From an uncultured Ectothiorhodospiraceae bacterium (GTDB lineage Bacteria; Pseudomonadota; Gammaproteobacteria; Nitrococcales; Nitrococcaceae), in contig CAJXSH010000006.1 in NCBI GenBank assembly GCA_913061005.1, forward strand, positions 1-64,000: a DNA stretch of 64,000 bases. Reading direction: 5' to 3'. The notes below the pieces were generated by a model, which saw nothing but the letters and a program-made list of their open reading frames with translations, was not told the origin of the DNA and made no database searches. Positions 1 through 6,576 of the stretch are shown piece by piece (within the stretch, counting starts at the first letter, position 1; each line of letters starts with the position of its first letter). The position numbers and the translations under genes are program-made.

Positions 1-571
1 GACGCAGGCACGTGTATTAACAGATAAGGAACTCAAACAAGTACTCAACTACAACGACGCGTGTGAGCGTCACGCAGTACGCAATCGGCTTATGCTGTTG
101 TTAACACACTGGGCAGGTATGCGCGTTGGTGAGGTAGTAGCAGTGCGTGTCAGTGATGTTATTACGGAAGATAGCAAGCCAAAAACAGAAATTCGGCTGA
201 GCGCACAACAGACAAAAGGCAAGCGAGCACGCACTGTGTTCGTGTCAACACGATTGCAGCGTGAAATCATCAAGTATCTTAAAGCGTCAAACACGCCGTA
301 CAGCGAACGTTCTTTGTTCAGAACACAAAAGAGCCACGCTTTTACTGCTAACACTGCGACGCAACTGCTACAGCGCATATACGCACGTGCTGGCATTGTA
401 GGTGCTACAAGTCACAGCGGTCGTCGTTCGTATCTAACCAAACTCGCTGACAAAGGAGTAAGTGTATTTGTGCTTGCGCAGTTGGCTGGACATCAACACA
501 TCAGCACTACACAGCGTTATGTCAGCGTTAGTGATACGCAGTTGAGGAATGCAGCAGAGTTGGCGAGTTAG
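1..571 (+). CDS. Stand-alone tyrosine recombinase catalytic domain, module A copy (5' end cut by window)
   Basis: Only the first two bases of the start codon are missing: the window begins at the G of an ATG, judged from the second copy at 4486, which has the same N-terminus. The full protein is therefore 190 residues. It is a bare catalytic domain without the N-terminal core-binding domain of typical integrases. All tyrosine-recombinase residues are visible: Arg in GMRVGEV, Lys in the TKGK hairpin, HSGR (the HxxR box), the GHQHIST histidine and the nucleophile in TTQRYV. It is convergent with the integrase that ends at 589, 17 bp away. The first ~140 bases are almost identical to the second copy, then the two diverge. 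Its role is not known; dimer resolution, excision control or an inversion function like FimB/FimE are possibilities (inference). Confidence 0.88.
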   Translation, partial: TQARVLTDKELKQVLNYNDACERHAVRNRLMLLLTHWAGMRVGEVVAVRVSDVITEDSKPKTEIRLSAQQTKGKRARTVFVSTRLQREIIKYLKASNTPYSERSLFRTQKSHAFTANTATQLLQRIYARAGIVGATSHSGRRSYLTKLADKGVSVFVLAQLAGHQHISTTQRYVSVSDTQLRNAAELAS

Positions 572-588
572 AAACAACCTTATTGTGA

Positions 589-1908
589 TTAGCGTATGCG
601 ACGCCGACGTGACTGTATTAAGTCAATATTCTGCTCACTCTCAAGTTGGCTGGCATAGAATCTGTCAATCATTTCCGCACTCGTTCGCGCATTCCTTGCC
701 AACGTCACATAGTCCATTTTCTCGCCATACATCAGCCTAAACATAATGCCAGTATGACGCAGTGAGTAGATTGTGCGCTTGCCACCTTTCGCGCCATACT
801 CCAAATCTAACTCTCTCAGCAGTATGTCAAACTGTTGCTGTAGCAGTTTCAGCGTATAGCCTCTGTTTTCGTACTGTGGATAGAACACATAGTCATCAGC
901 GCTCACACCTCTGCCTTGTGATTTGTTGTACGCAGTAAGTCGCTCATACACTTCAACTGCCATCTTCATACTTACGATAGTGCCGTCGTGCTTTTTAGAG
1001 CGTGGTGGATTGAGGCGAAGGTATGTGTATTCGTCACGCACTATCTCAACATGCTTGTGCTTGAGATTTTTTAAGTCTGTTGGACGTATGTATGTGTTTG
1101 GCATAAACACAATCATTTCGCGCAACTCGCGCGTTATAGTCACTGTGCGTATGAGTTTGCCTTGCTTCTCTGTTTGCTCCTCATAGTAGTCAGCGTGTGT
1201 AGTGTTGCCATCGTTGTCACGCACTACACGATATTGATAACGCTTGCCTATAAGCGCCTTAGCACGACTGTAGAGTTTGCGATATTCACGCGCTGTAAAG
1301 TAGCCACGCGCAGCATCTTCAGTGCCTACAGTTGGCATATGAGGCATTTGTGTAAGCAGACGACGCTTGTAGGCATCACTCAGCACACGCTTAACCAAAC
1401 GCATATATGCGCCGATTGTTGAGATAGACAGCGGAGGCTGTTGCGCAGACAGATGCGACAGATACTGTTCTAAGTGCTCGTAGTGGATGTCGTTGATGTC
1501 TGTGTTGCCAAAGTAAGGCATCACACTGCGACGCAGTCTGTAAGTCACAATGTCGACAGTGTCTTTCGTCAACTGTCCGCGTGCTAACTTGCCACGCTGC
1601 GACTCCAGAACGTGTTCAGCACACTGTGCGAATGCTGTGCGTGACATAATTGCTACGCCAGCAGCACGCTTTAGATTGATTTCGTCGTAGTACTTCTTCG
1701 CATACTCAATCGCCTCACGCTTTGACTCAGTCTTTGTGCTGCGACGCATAACTTTGCCATCAGCGTAGTAGCGCACTTGCCAGTATCTGCTTGCGTCGCA
1801 CTTATATAGCGTGAGTTTGCGTGGATAGCCTTTTACGTAAGTGAGCGTTTCAGCGATTGGCTGCGTGCGATGACGTGTTTTGTTGGTAGTAGTTTGTTTG
1901 TCAGTCAT
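589..1908 (-). CDS. Tyrosine site-specific integrase, module A
   Basis: A 439-residue integrase from the ATG at 1908, chosen over an upstream in-frame ATG at 1938 because a GGAAG lies just upstream and the sequence before it looks non-coding. The N-terminal third has the beta-rich arm-binding look (YWQVRYYADGK), the middle is a helical core-binding domain, and the C-terminal third is catalytic. Visible catalytic parts are the Arg in NTYIRPTDL, the YSLRH box (Tyr replaces the first His of the usual HxLRH, as in many related integrases) and the nucleophile in MIDRFY. The gene reads away from a tRNA-Pro 3' half at 2100-2144, the usual integrase-next-to-att layout, so it probably targets tRNA-Pro (inference). 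Low GC like the rest of the island. Confidence 0.88.
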   Translation of the reverse strand: MTDKQTTTNKTRHRTQPIAETLTYVKGYPRKLTLYKCDASRYWQVRYYADGKVMRRSTKTESKREAIEYAKKYYDEINLKRAAGVAIMSRTAFAQCAEHVLESQRGKLARGQLTKDTVDIVTYRLRRSVMPYFGNTDINDIHYEHLEQYLSHLSAQQPPLSISTIGAYMRLVKRVLSDAYKRRLLTQMPHMPTVGTEDAARGYFTAREYRKLYSRAKALIGKRYQYRVVRDNDGNTTHADYYEEQTEKQGKLIRTVTITRELREMIVFMPNTYIRPTDLKNLKHKHVEIVRDEYTYLRLNPPRSKKHDGTIVSMKMAVEVYERLTAYNKSQGRGVSADDYVFYPQYENRGYTLKLLQQQFDILLRELDLEYGAKGGKRTIYSLRHTGIMFRLMYGEKMDYVTLARNARTSAEMIDRFYASQLESEQNIDLIQSRRRRIR

Positions 1909-2016
1909 AGCGCTTCCGTGCTTCAAACAGCGCAGCAACTAATACAAGCAGAAACAGATTGTTAGTGATGCTGTGCTTGCGTTGAGTAGAACTGTAGCAC
2001 GCAACTGTGGAGGAAA

Positions 2017-2040
2017 GTAGTATAGAAAAAACTATACTAC
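2017..2040. repeat. Perfect inverted repeat GTAGTATAG / CTATACTAC
   Basis: Two 9-bp arms (2017-2025 and 2032-2040) separated by six A. The same GTAGTATAG occurs again at 2213-2221, with an overlapping TAGTATAG at 2203-2210, on the other side of the tRNA-Pro fragment. Repeats that flank a tRNA-derived core are typical of integrase or excisionase arm sites; the binding role is inference. Confidence 0.6.
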
Positions 2041-2074
2041 GATTGAGAAAAAAGATAGCGCCGAAGTGGCGCTA
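2041..2074 (-). terminator. Rho-independent terminator, minus strand
   Basis: A 7-bp GC-rich stem (TAGCGCC at 2056-2062 with GGCGCTA at 2068-2074, 5-nt loop) is followed on the minus strand by a T-rich run (complement of 2043-2053). It would end transcripts coming from the lipoprotein/H-NS-like gene run to the right before they reach integrase A. Confidence 0.6.
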
Positions 2075-2099
2075 AATTATTGATTCTATGAAGAAAAAA

Positions 2100-2144
2100 T
2101 GGTCGGGGTGGCGAGATTTGAACTCACGACTCCTGCCTCCCGAA
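2100..2144 (-). other. tRNA-Pro(CGG) 3' half, att-site core of module A
   Basis: Read on the minus strand, these 45 nt run exactly from the anticodon loop (TTCGGGA, anticodon CGG) through a 5-nt 3' stem arm, a 5-nt variable loop, a paired T arm (GTGAG/CTCGC around TTCAAAT), the acceptor strand CACCCCG, A and CCA. Every segment has the canonical length. Upstream on that strand there is no anticodon 5' arm, D arm or acceptor partner, so it is not a functional tRNA. Identity from the anticodon loop to the 3' end is the usual crossover segment of tRNA-targeting tyrosine integrases, so this is read as an attP-like or leftover attachment site. Confidence 0.8.
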
Positions 2145-2244
2145 GACTCTACGCTTTTTTATAGATCAATAAAATCAATAATTTACATAATATCTAAGTC
2201 AAATAGTATAGGAGTAGTATAGTCTTTTGCAACCAGTGCTTCGT

Positions 2245-2562
2245 TTAAATGCACAGATAAAGGAAGTGATTTTCTGTCGCTGTTGCCTCAATAATTGTTG
2301 ATTGGTACGCAGCCTCTTCTTTTCCAAGTTTCTTGCATGTCGTATCTGCAAGTGCACTAACTGCTTCGTTTGGTTCTCTCCTAATGTACTCGCCACCATT
2401 AACAGCAATAGTGACACTGCTATCTGTCGCCTCAACAACTTTCATATCTGCTGTAATACCGCTGTCAGACAGTGCTTGTCCAAATCCTTTTTTCGCAGAC
2501 TCCTGCAGTGTCTGACAGCCAGATATTGCAATAACTATCGCGATTATGTAGATGTATTTCAT
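2245..2562 (-). CDS. Small lipoprotein of the island, unknown function
   Basis: A 105-residue protein with a clear lipoprotein signal: hydrophobic stretch IIAIVIAISGC with the lipobox Cys at about residue 16. The mature part has no family that I recognise. A GAGG sits 5 nt upstream of the ATG at 2562, which follows the H-NS-like gene by 26 nt, so the two are probably co-transcribed. Transcription likely stops at the hairpin 2041-2074. Surface lipoproteins on small mobile elements are sometimes exclusion or entry-blocking factors, but nothing in the sequence shows this here. Confidence 0.75.
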   Translation of the reverse strand: MKYIYIIAIVIAISGCQTLQESAKKGFGQALSDSGITADMKVVEATDSSVTIAVNGGEYIRREPNEAVSALADTTCKKLGKEEAAYQSTIIEATATENHFLYLCI

Positions 2563-2588
2563 GTCAGCCTCTACAATTTCAAACGAAA

Positions 2589-2777
2589 TTAGTTGGACGA
2601 TTTTTTAGTAACTCGTCCAGGTTTCAAAACATTCTTCAGCATGCGGTAAGTAAAACCATGTCGTTTGCATAGACTACGGACGAGTTTTAAATCCTCTTGT
2701 CTCTGCTTCTTGCTTGCTTCTTGGATTCTTTTTTCTAACTCAGTCTTCTGCTGTTCAAGTTCTTCTAACGTTGTCAT
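2589..2777 (-). CDS. Short H-NS-family-like coiled-coil protein
   Basis: A 62-residue basic protein. Residues 1-30 form a heptad-rich coiled coil, followed by a segment (LVRSLCKRHGFTYRMLK) that resembles the dimerisation part of H-NS-family proteins, in which a coiled coil leads into 'xxxMxxxGlTxxdL'. The C-terminal DNA-binding module with its WxGxGRxP core is absent. Instead the end is a short basic tail containing PGR flanked by Lys and Arg, faintly like an AT-hook. The start is preceded by a weak AAGG. It could poison or modulate host H-NS-like silencing of this AT-richer island (inference). Family assignment is by pattern only. Confidence 0.6.
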   Translation of the reverse strand: MTTLEELEQQKTELEKRIQEASKKQRQEDLKLVRSLCKRHGFTYRMLKNVLKPGRVTKKSSN

Positions 2778-2889
2778 TTTTGACCTTATCGATTATCTGT
2801 ACCTGCTGCAGCATAGCCTCAACCTCGTCTGTACTGCAACTACACGCTACGTAGCCCTAATCGTATCCTTCCAACGTGTAATGTGACGC

Positions 2890-3222
2890 TTACTGCTCGC
2901 GCTGCTGTTGAGGCGTTAACGGAGGCTGCGGCTGTGTTGGTGCTGTGTCACGCTTGTCACGTGTTCTTTCTGCGTCGTCTGCGTCACTGTTCGTCGCAGC
3001 CCTCTGTTTCACAACCTTTGTCTGCGGTATAGCCACTTTCTGTGTGCGCGTCTTTGTCTTGCTGTCAGCGCCGTCCATCTTCCTTGCTAACTGCACAATG
3101 CTCTCGCTGGCGCCAAGTAGCAGTTGCAGTGCTGCCATCCTCGTCTGCGCATCTTCTGCGCTCACTGTGTCACGTATAGCGTTCAGACTGCGCTGTATGT
3201 CTTGCAGCGCTGCCTTGCTCAC
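2890..3222 (-). CDS. Unknown island protein with low-complexity tail, third gene of coupled cassette
   Basis: A 110-residue protein starting at a GTG whose bases overlap the stop of the 38-residue gene upstream (GTGA). Residues 1-55 are predicted helical (LQDIQRSLNAIRD... LLLGASESIVQLARKM). Residues 55-110 are charged and rich in Thr, Gln and Pro and probably disordered. I do not recognise a family. The stop-start overlap indicates translational coupling with the two genes upstream (3335 and 3658 starts). Confidence 0.65.
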   Translation of the reverse strand: MSKAALQDIQRSLNAIRDTVSAEDAQTRMAALQLLLGASESIVQLARKMDGADSKTKTRTQKVAIPQTKVVKQRAATNSDADDAERTRDKRDTAPTQPQPPLTPQQQREQ

Positions 3223-3335
3223 AGCATCGCCCTTGTTAAAAAGCGTACCGAGTTCAAATCACCACCGACAATCTGTAAGTACTTCAGCGCCAGATTTTGC
3301 AGTACGCAGAAACGCTGCCGTAGTAGCCTTTTCAT
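3219..3335 (-). CDS. 38-residue basic peptide, middle gene of coupled cassette
   Basis: The ATG at 3335 overlaps the stop of the upstream gene (ATGA) and its own TGA overlaps the GTG of the downstream gene (GTGA). The peptide begins MKRLLRQRFC and is basic with a moderately hydrophobic centre; no family is recognised. The double 4-bp overlap is strong positional evidence for a real gene, although a pure coupling leader that carries ribosomes between its neighbours is an alternative. Confidence 0.5.
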   Translation of the reverse strand: MKRLLRQRFCVLQNLALKYLQIVGGDLNSVRFLTRAML

Positions 3336-3658
3336 ATCGCTTCCTTCGCACGCTCTATCCACACAGTGCTGCTGCGTTGCTCTATGTCGCTGTCACAGTC
3401 TTTTGCAAGCGCTTCAAAGTGTCGTGCTGCTGCCTTGTTCGCGTTGCCTTCTTTGCTTGCGTACTGTTTGGCGTAGTAGCGCAGTCTGTTAGATAACACT
3501 GCCAGCACATCAATACTCGGCTGTTGAGCACAAAAGCGCAGCGTGCGTACATAGCCCTCGCTGCGTCCCAGCCACTGCGTACAAAACTCACTGCGCGTCT
3601 GCACCACTCCTATGCTCTCCAGTTCGCTGTATATCGTCTCTAACAGTTTTGCCGCCAT
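3332..3658 (-). CDS. Small helical protein resembling DUF6626-type proteins
   Basis: A 108-residue protein with a helix-turn-helix-like N-terminal half (LLETIYSEL... TRSEFCTQWLGRSEGYVRTL... PSIDVLAVLSNRLR). The pattern 'F..QWLGRS.GY...L......PS...L..L..RLR' recalls the uncharacterised DUF6626 family often found on mobile elements; I recall this from memory and cannot confirm it. First gene of the three-gene coupled cassette that runs to 2890. It diverges from the replicase-like gene at 3723, so the 64-bp gap should hold both promoters. A small regulatory DNA-binding role is plausible. Confidence 0.6.
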   Translation of the reverse strand: MAAKLLETIYSELESIGVVQTRSEFCTQWLGRSEGYVRTLRFCAQQPSIDVLAVLSNRLRYYAKQYASKEGNANKAAARHFEALAKDCDSDIEQRSSTVWIERAKEAI

Positions 3659-3722
3659 ATCTTCGCTCCGTTAATAAATACACGCACACGTTGACGTGCA
3701 GTTGTATTTAGCGGAGATGCAT

Positions 3723-4253
3723 ATGAGGCAGTACACAAAGGAAGACGTTGCAAGGCTTGCGTATGAGAACGCGCATCTAATGCAGTACTACATCGTTGCG
3801 CAGACGCACTTTCGTCCATACAACAAGACAGACGCACGTATAGCTCAAGCTCGCGATGATACAGCGAAAGCGTTAAAACACGCACTTAACTGCTTTACAA
3901 GCGAGGTAAACGCTGGACACGCAAGTAGAGCAAAGCGCAAGCCGCATATCTACCGTCCAGCCACATTTTCAACGATTGAGTGCATTAGCGCCAGCGCACT
4001 GCGTCATCAAACAATGCACGTCAACGTACTTGTAGGAAATCTACCAGGCATACTCACAGCACAAGACGTTCAAACACTATTCAGGCATTGCTGGTTAAAC
4101 AAGGCACAACAGGCAGATGATGTACACGTCTGCAACTATGACGGCAGTAGAAGGCTTATTGATTACACGCTTAAGGAAGGCAGCATCGGCGATATAGGCA
4201 TTTGGTGCGTAGAAAACACATTTATTCCACGCGCAGCACTGCACGCAGACTAA
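3723..4253 (+). CDS. HUH-endonuclease-like (rolling-circle Rep-like) protein, variant motif
   Basis: A 176-residue protein from the ATG at 3723 (GGAG six bases upstream; the upstream in-frame ATG at 3717 and GTG at 3696 lack proper spacing). Residues 99-106 (HVNVLVGN) resemble the metal-binding HUH strand 'HhHhLh..', with Asn in place of the second His. Residues 134-153 (VHVCNYDG... DYTLKEG) resemble the Rep segment leading to the catalytic 'YhxK' motif, with Tyr148 and Lys151. The spacing between the two motifs suits a compact Rep domain; residues 1-95 are helical. Such proteins start rolling-circle replication of small plasmids, filamentous phages and related elements. Whether this one is active is unknown. 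Iteron-like repeats lie directly downstream. Confidence 0.5.
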   Translation: MRQYTKEDVARLAYENAHLMQYYIVAQTHFRPYNKTDARIAQARDDTAKALKHALNCFTSEVNAGHASRAKRKPHIYRPATFSTIECISASALRHQTMHVNVLVGNLPGILTAQDVQTLFRHCWLNKAQQADDVHVCNYDGSRRLIDYTLKEGSIGDIGIWCVENTFIPRAALHAD

Positions 4254-4485
4254 AGTTAGTGTGCAGAGGAGGGTGATGATGCGCTTGAGTGCGTAGTAGT
4301 TAGTACTGTCAAAACACTCAACTCAAACACATCAAACAGAAAACATAAGAGAATAACGAGACTATTACATTACAGCGCAAGTGCTTGATACAGAAAGATA
4401 CAGAAAGAGCACGATAGACTCTTGCTCAAACAAAACATCAGAAAACACACTGTATGTCATCAAACACAACGTTTTGGAGACAAAG
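4254..4485. other. Repeat-rich intergenic region, candidate origin or recombinase sites
   Basis: This 232-bp gap between the Rep-like gene and the second small recombinase has no gene. It is rich in A and C on the plus strand, almost without G in 4306-4360. It holds four TCAAACA heptamers and a perfect tandem 10-bp repeat, listed separately. A replication origin or a recombinase regulatory site fits; neither is shown. Confidence 0.45.
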
Positions 4486-4526
4486 ATGACGCAGGCACGT
4501 GTATTAACAGATAAGGAACTCAAACA
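4323..4526 (+). repeat. Iterated TCAAACA heptamers (five copies)
   Basis: TCAAACA starts at 4323, 4332, 4426, 4460 and 4520, all on the plus strand; the last copy is inside the recombinase coding region and is shared with the module A copy. Same-strand iteration next to a Rep-like gene is what iterons look like, but the motif is short and the region is compositionally biased. Confidence 0.4.
4387..4406 (+). repeat. Perfect tandem 10-bp repeat
   Basis: GATACAGAAA occurs twice head to tail (4387-4396 and 4397-4406) within the intergenic region upstream of the second small recombinase. Confidence 0.7.
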
Positions 4527-5058
4527 AGTACTCAACTACAACGACGCGTGTGAGCGTCACGCAGCACGCAATCGTCTTATGCTGTTGTTAACACACTGGG
4601 CAGGTATGCGCGTTGGTGAGGTAGTAGCACTGCGTGTATGTGATGTAGTGACAGAGGACGGTGCTGTGCGCAGCGAAGTTAGATTGAGTAGTACACAGAC
4701 AAAAGGGAAGCACGCACGCACGGTGTTTGTTTCTACAAGGCTGCAGCGCGAGATAAAAAAGTACCTACAAGCATCAAACAAGCGCTACAGCGAACGTTCT
4801 TTGTTTAGCACGCAAAAGAGCCGTGCTTTTACTGCAAACACTGCGACACAGCTTCTGCAGCGCATTTATGCACGCGCAGGTATGCAAGGCGCTACAAGTC
4901 ACAGCGGACGACGTTCATATCTTACAAAGCTTGCAGACAAAGGCGTAGGTGTTTTTGTACTGGCGCAGCTTGCAGGACATAGGCACATAAGCACGACACA
5001 GCGTTATGTCAGTGTTAGCAACACACAGTTGCGAAATGCAGCGGAGTTAGCGAGTTAG
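4486..5058 (+). CDS. Stand-alone tyrosine recombinase catalytic domain, module B copy
   Basis: 190 residues from the ATG at 4486, which has GGAGA five bases upstream; the longer in-frame start at 4381 has no ribosome site and lies in the repeat region. It is a bare catalytic domain: Arg42 (GMRVGEV), the TKGK Lys near 73-75, His139-x-x-Arg142, His165 and the nucleophile Tyr174 (TTQRYV). It is a close relative of the copy at position 1. The first 140 bases are nearly identical; afterwards many synonymous and some amino-acid changes appear. It is convergent with the small membrane protein gene and integrase B. Function unknown; resolution or excision are candidates (inference). Confidence 0.9.
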   Translation: MTQARVLTDKELKQVLNYNDACERHAARNRLMLLLTHWAGMRVGEVVALRVCDVVTEDGAVRSEVRLSSTQTKGKHARTVFVSTRLQREIKKYLQASNKRYSERSLFSTQKSRAFTANTATQLLQRIYARAGMQGATSHSGRRSYLTKLADKGVGVFVLAQLAGHRHISTTQRYVSVSNTQLRNAAELAS

Positions 5059-5090
5059 GATGTGTTTCTTTAATAGCTCGTAGATAAGCG

Positions 5091-5240
5091 TCATCTTTCA
5101 TCTTGTTTAAGCGATCGTATCTTCACCAGCTCGTCATATACCGCTTTTGTTTTGTTCGCTATCTCTGTAAGTGTTCTGCTTATAACAAGCAAGAGCCCTG
5201 CGATTACTACGAGTAAAAATACTTCGATATTAAAGCCCAT
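5091..5240 (-). CDS. 49-residue single-span membrane protein
   Basis: A short gene with a strong AAGGAG six bases upstream of its ATG at 5240. Residues 5-20 form one hydrophobic helix (VFLLVVIAGLLLVI), followed by a charged amphipathic helix (TEIANKTKAVYDELVKI). It lies 36 bp downstream of integrase B on the same strand and was probably transcribed with it. Module A has no counterpart: there the two recombinase genes are only 17 bp apart. Function unknown; small membrane proteins of this shape occur as holin-like or toxin peptides, but nothing specific supports that. Confidence 0.6.
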   Translation of the reverse strand: MGFNIEVFLLVVIAGLLLVISRTLTEIANKTKAVYDELVKIRSLKQDER

Positions 5241-5276
5241 ACGACGCTCCTTCTGACGCAAGTAGTTTTTTTGTGT

Positions 5277-6494
5277 TTAACGCAGTGCTGCTTCTATATC
5301 CTTCTCACTGCGTGTGCCAGCGAACTGTTCTGCAAGTAGCATAGGCGTTAGCTTGCTGTAGTGCTGTTCCAGCATACCTACACTTGTTCCCATCTGTACT
5401 GCAAGTTGATGTATATTCCTGCCTCTGTACAGCTCCATCGTTGCGTAGAAGTGACGCAATGAGTACAACGTGCGCGCCTTTTCACTCGTCGTTCCGTACA
5501 GCAAGTCTGCATCACGTAGGAACTGTTCAAAGCTCTGGTGTAGATTCTGCGTGCGTGTGCCATCACGTAGTCTAAACACATATTCATCCACACGCGCATT
5601 CAATAGTTCATCCAACGTGTAGCCTTGTAAGTCGTCAAATCTGTCCTTAATGCGTTGCAGGTAGCGTGCTACTTGATGTTTTGCGATTAGTTGTCTTGTT
5701 CCTGTCTTGCCACTCACAGTCATCTGCAAGTACTGCTGTTTCTGTAGGTCAACGTACCACTCTATGTGCTTCCACTTTAAGTTCTGTGCTTCAGTTCCGT
5801 GTCGCATACCTGTGTTTGCCAGTATCAGCACATAGTCACGCAGCAGTTCACGCATCTGCCGTGTTCTTTCTGTTCGTCCGTTCCTGCTCCAGTGTCGCAA
5901 TCGTTGTACTAAACGACGATACTCTGGCAACGAGAAAGTTGGACGCACGTCACTCTTTCTTCCTTTGTTCGTTAGAGTTGGTAGCTTTTCTCTACTTGCC
6001 CAGCCGTGCTGCACTGCCACTTCAAATACCTTGTTGAGCATCGTGTTGTGATTAGTGATTGTGCTTGCAGGTATAGGTTTGTTCGTTTTCTGTTCACGCC
6101 ACTGTTCAAACTGTGTCATCACCTGCGGCGTTATTGTGTCTACATTCATCCGTCCAAAATAAGGTATGAGCGTGTTGTTAAGCACGGAGATGTATGTGCG
6201 ATACACGCTCTTGCCACGTCCAGCATCAAGCTCAGCTTGCATTTGGTTGATGATGAGTTTGGCGACGTTAGAGAAGCGACGACTTGCAGCAGGTAAGTTA
6301 GCTTGCTGCTTTGCGCGTGCTTCATAGTACAAGTCTAGTGCGCGTTCCTTTGCAGCATCTAACTCGTGTTCACGCGTTGACAGTCTGTGCCACTTGCCAT
6401 CACTTAACTTCACACGCAACTGCCACACGCTACTGCGTTCGCGCTTATAAAGCACTGCAACGGAAGGTATGACTTGCACAGATTTGGTTGGCAT
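5277..6494 (-). CDS. Tyrosine site-specific integrase, module B (tRNA-Lys side)
   Basis: About 405 residues if translation starts at the ATG at 6494; a GTG at 6512 would add six residues, and neither has a good ribosome site. N-terminal arm-type domain (VWQLRVKLSDGKWHRL), helical core-binding domain, C-terminal catalytic domain with Arg in TGMRHGTE, Lys in VSGKTGTR, the YSLRHFYAT box and the nucleophile in MLEQHY. It is related to integrase A in architecture but clearly different in sequence. The 3' end of tRNA-Lys is 89 bp upstream of its start, so it almost certainly catalysed integration there. Repeats lie between gene and tRNA. Confidence 0.9.
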   Translation of the reverse strand: MPTKSVQVIPSVAVLYKRERSSVWQLRVKLSDGKWHRLSTREHELDAAKERALDLYYEARAKQQANLPAASRRFSNVAKLIINQMQAELDAGRGKSVYRTYISVLNNTLIPYFGRMNVDTITPQVMTQFEQWREQKTNKPIPASTITNHNTMLNKVFEVAVQHGWASREKLPTLTNKGRKSDVRPTFSLPEYRRLVQRLRHWSRNGRTERTRQMRELLRDYVLILANTGMRHGTEAQNLKWKHIEWYVDLQKQQYLQMTVSGKTGTRQLIAKHQVARYLQRIKDRFDDLQGYTLDELLNARVDEYVFRLRDGTRTQNLHQSFEQFLRDADLLYGTTSEKARTLYSLRHFYATMELYRGRNIHQLAVQMGTSVGMLEQHYSKLTPMLLAEQFAGTRSEKDIEAALR

Positions 6495-6507
6495 ACACAC
6501 AGCATAT

Positions 6508-6540
6508 AACACACCATATTCGGTGTGCTACAGGTGTGTT
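6508..6540. repeat. Inverted repeat AACACACC / GGTGTGTT with extra GGTGTG, candidate integrase arm site
   Basis: Arms at 6508-6515 and 6533-6540 are perfect 8-bp complements; a further GGTGTG lies at 6522-6527. They sit between integrase B and the tRNA-Lys 3' end and overlap the region of the integrase start, so they may serve both as arm sites and as autoregulatory sites (inference). Confidence 0.5.
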
Positions 6541-6576
6541 AAGAAGAAAAAAGCACCTACGAGAGCGTAAGTGCTT
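6541..6576 (-). terminator. Rho-independent terminator of tRNA-Lys
   Basis: On the minus strand a hairpin (GTGCTT/AAGCAC and CGTA/TACG, one C-A mismatch, loop of four) is followed by TTTTTTCTTCTT. It begins a few bases past the tRNA CCA end. Because it lies beyond the tRNA 3' end in low-GC DNA, it was probably brought in by the element. Confidence 0.65.

Larger units (their letters stand above)
1909..2244. other. Attachment-site region between integrase A and the lipoprotein gene
   Basis: This 336-bp stretch has no credible gene. It holds, in order, a perfect 9-bp inverted repeat (2017-2040), a hairpin with a T-tract on the minus strand (2041-2074), a tRNA-Pro 3' half (2100-2144), an AT-rich stretch, and two further copies of the TAGTATAG element (2203-2221). 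Together this looks like an integrase attP region with a core and arm-type sites. The 79-residue reading frame across 2199-2438 overlaps the lipoprotein gene in another frame and is not believed. Confidence 0.6.

Noticed and set aside
2100-2144. A functional tRNA-Pro gene
   Set aside because: Only the 3' half is present; no acceptor 5' strand, D arm or anticodon 5' strand can be found to the right.
2199-2438. 79-residue minus-strand frame near the att region
   Set aside because: It overlaps the lipoprotein gene in another frame and lacks a ribosome site.
4323-4526. CRISPR array
   Set aside because: The repeats are seven bases long, unevenly spaced, and no cas genes are nearby.
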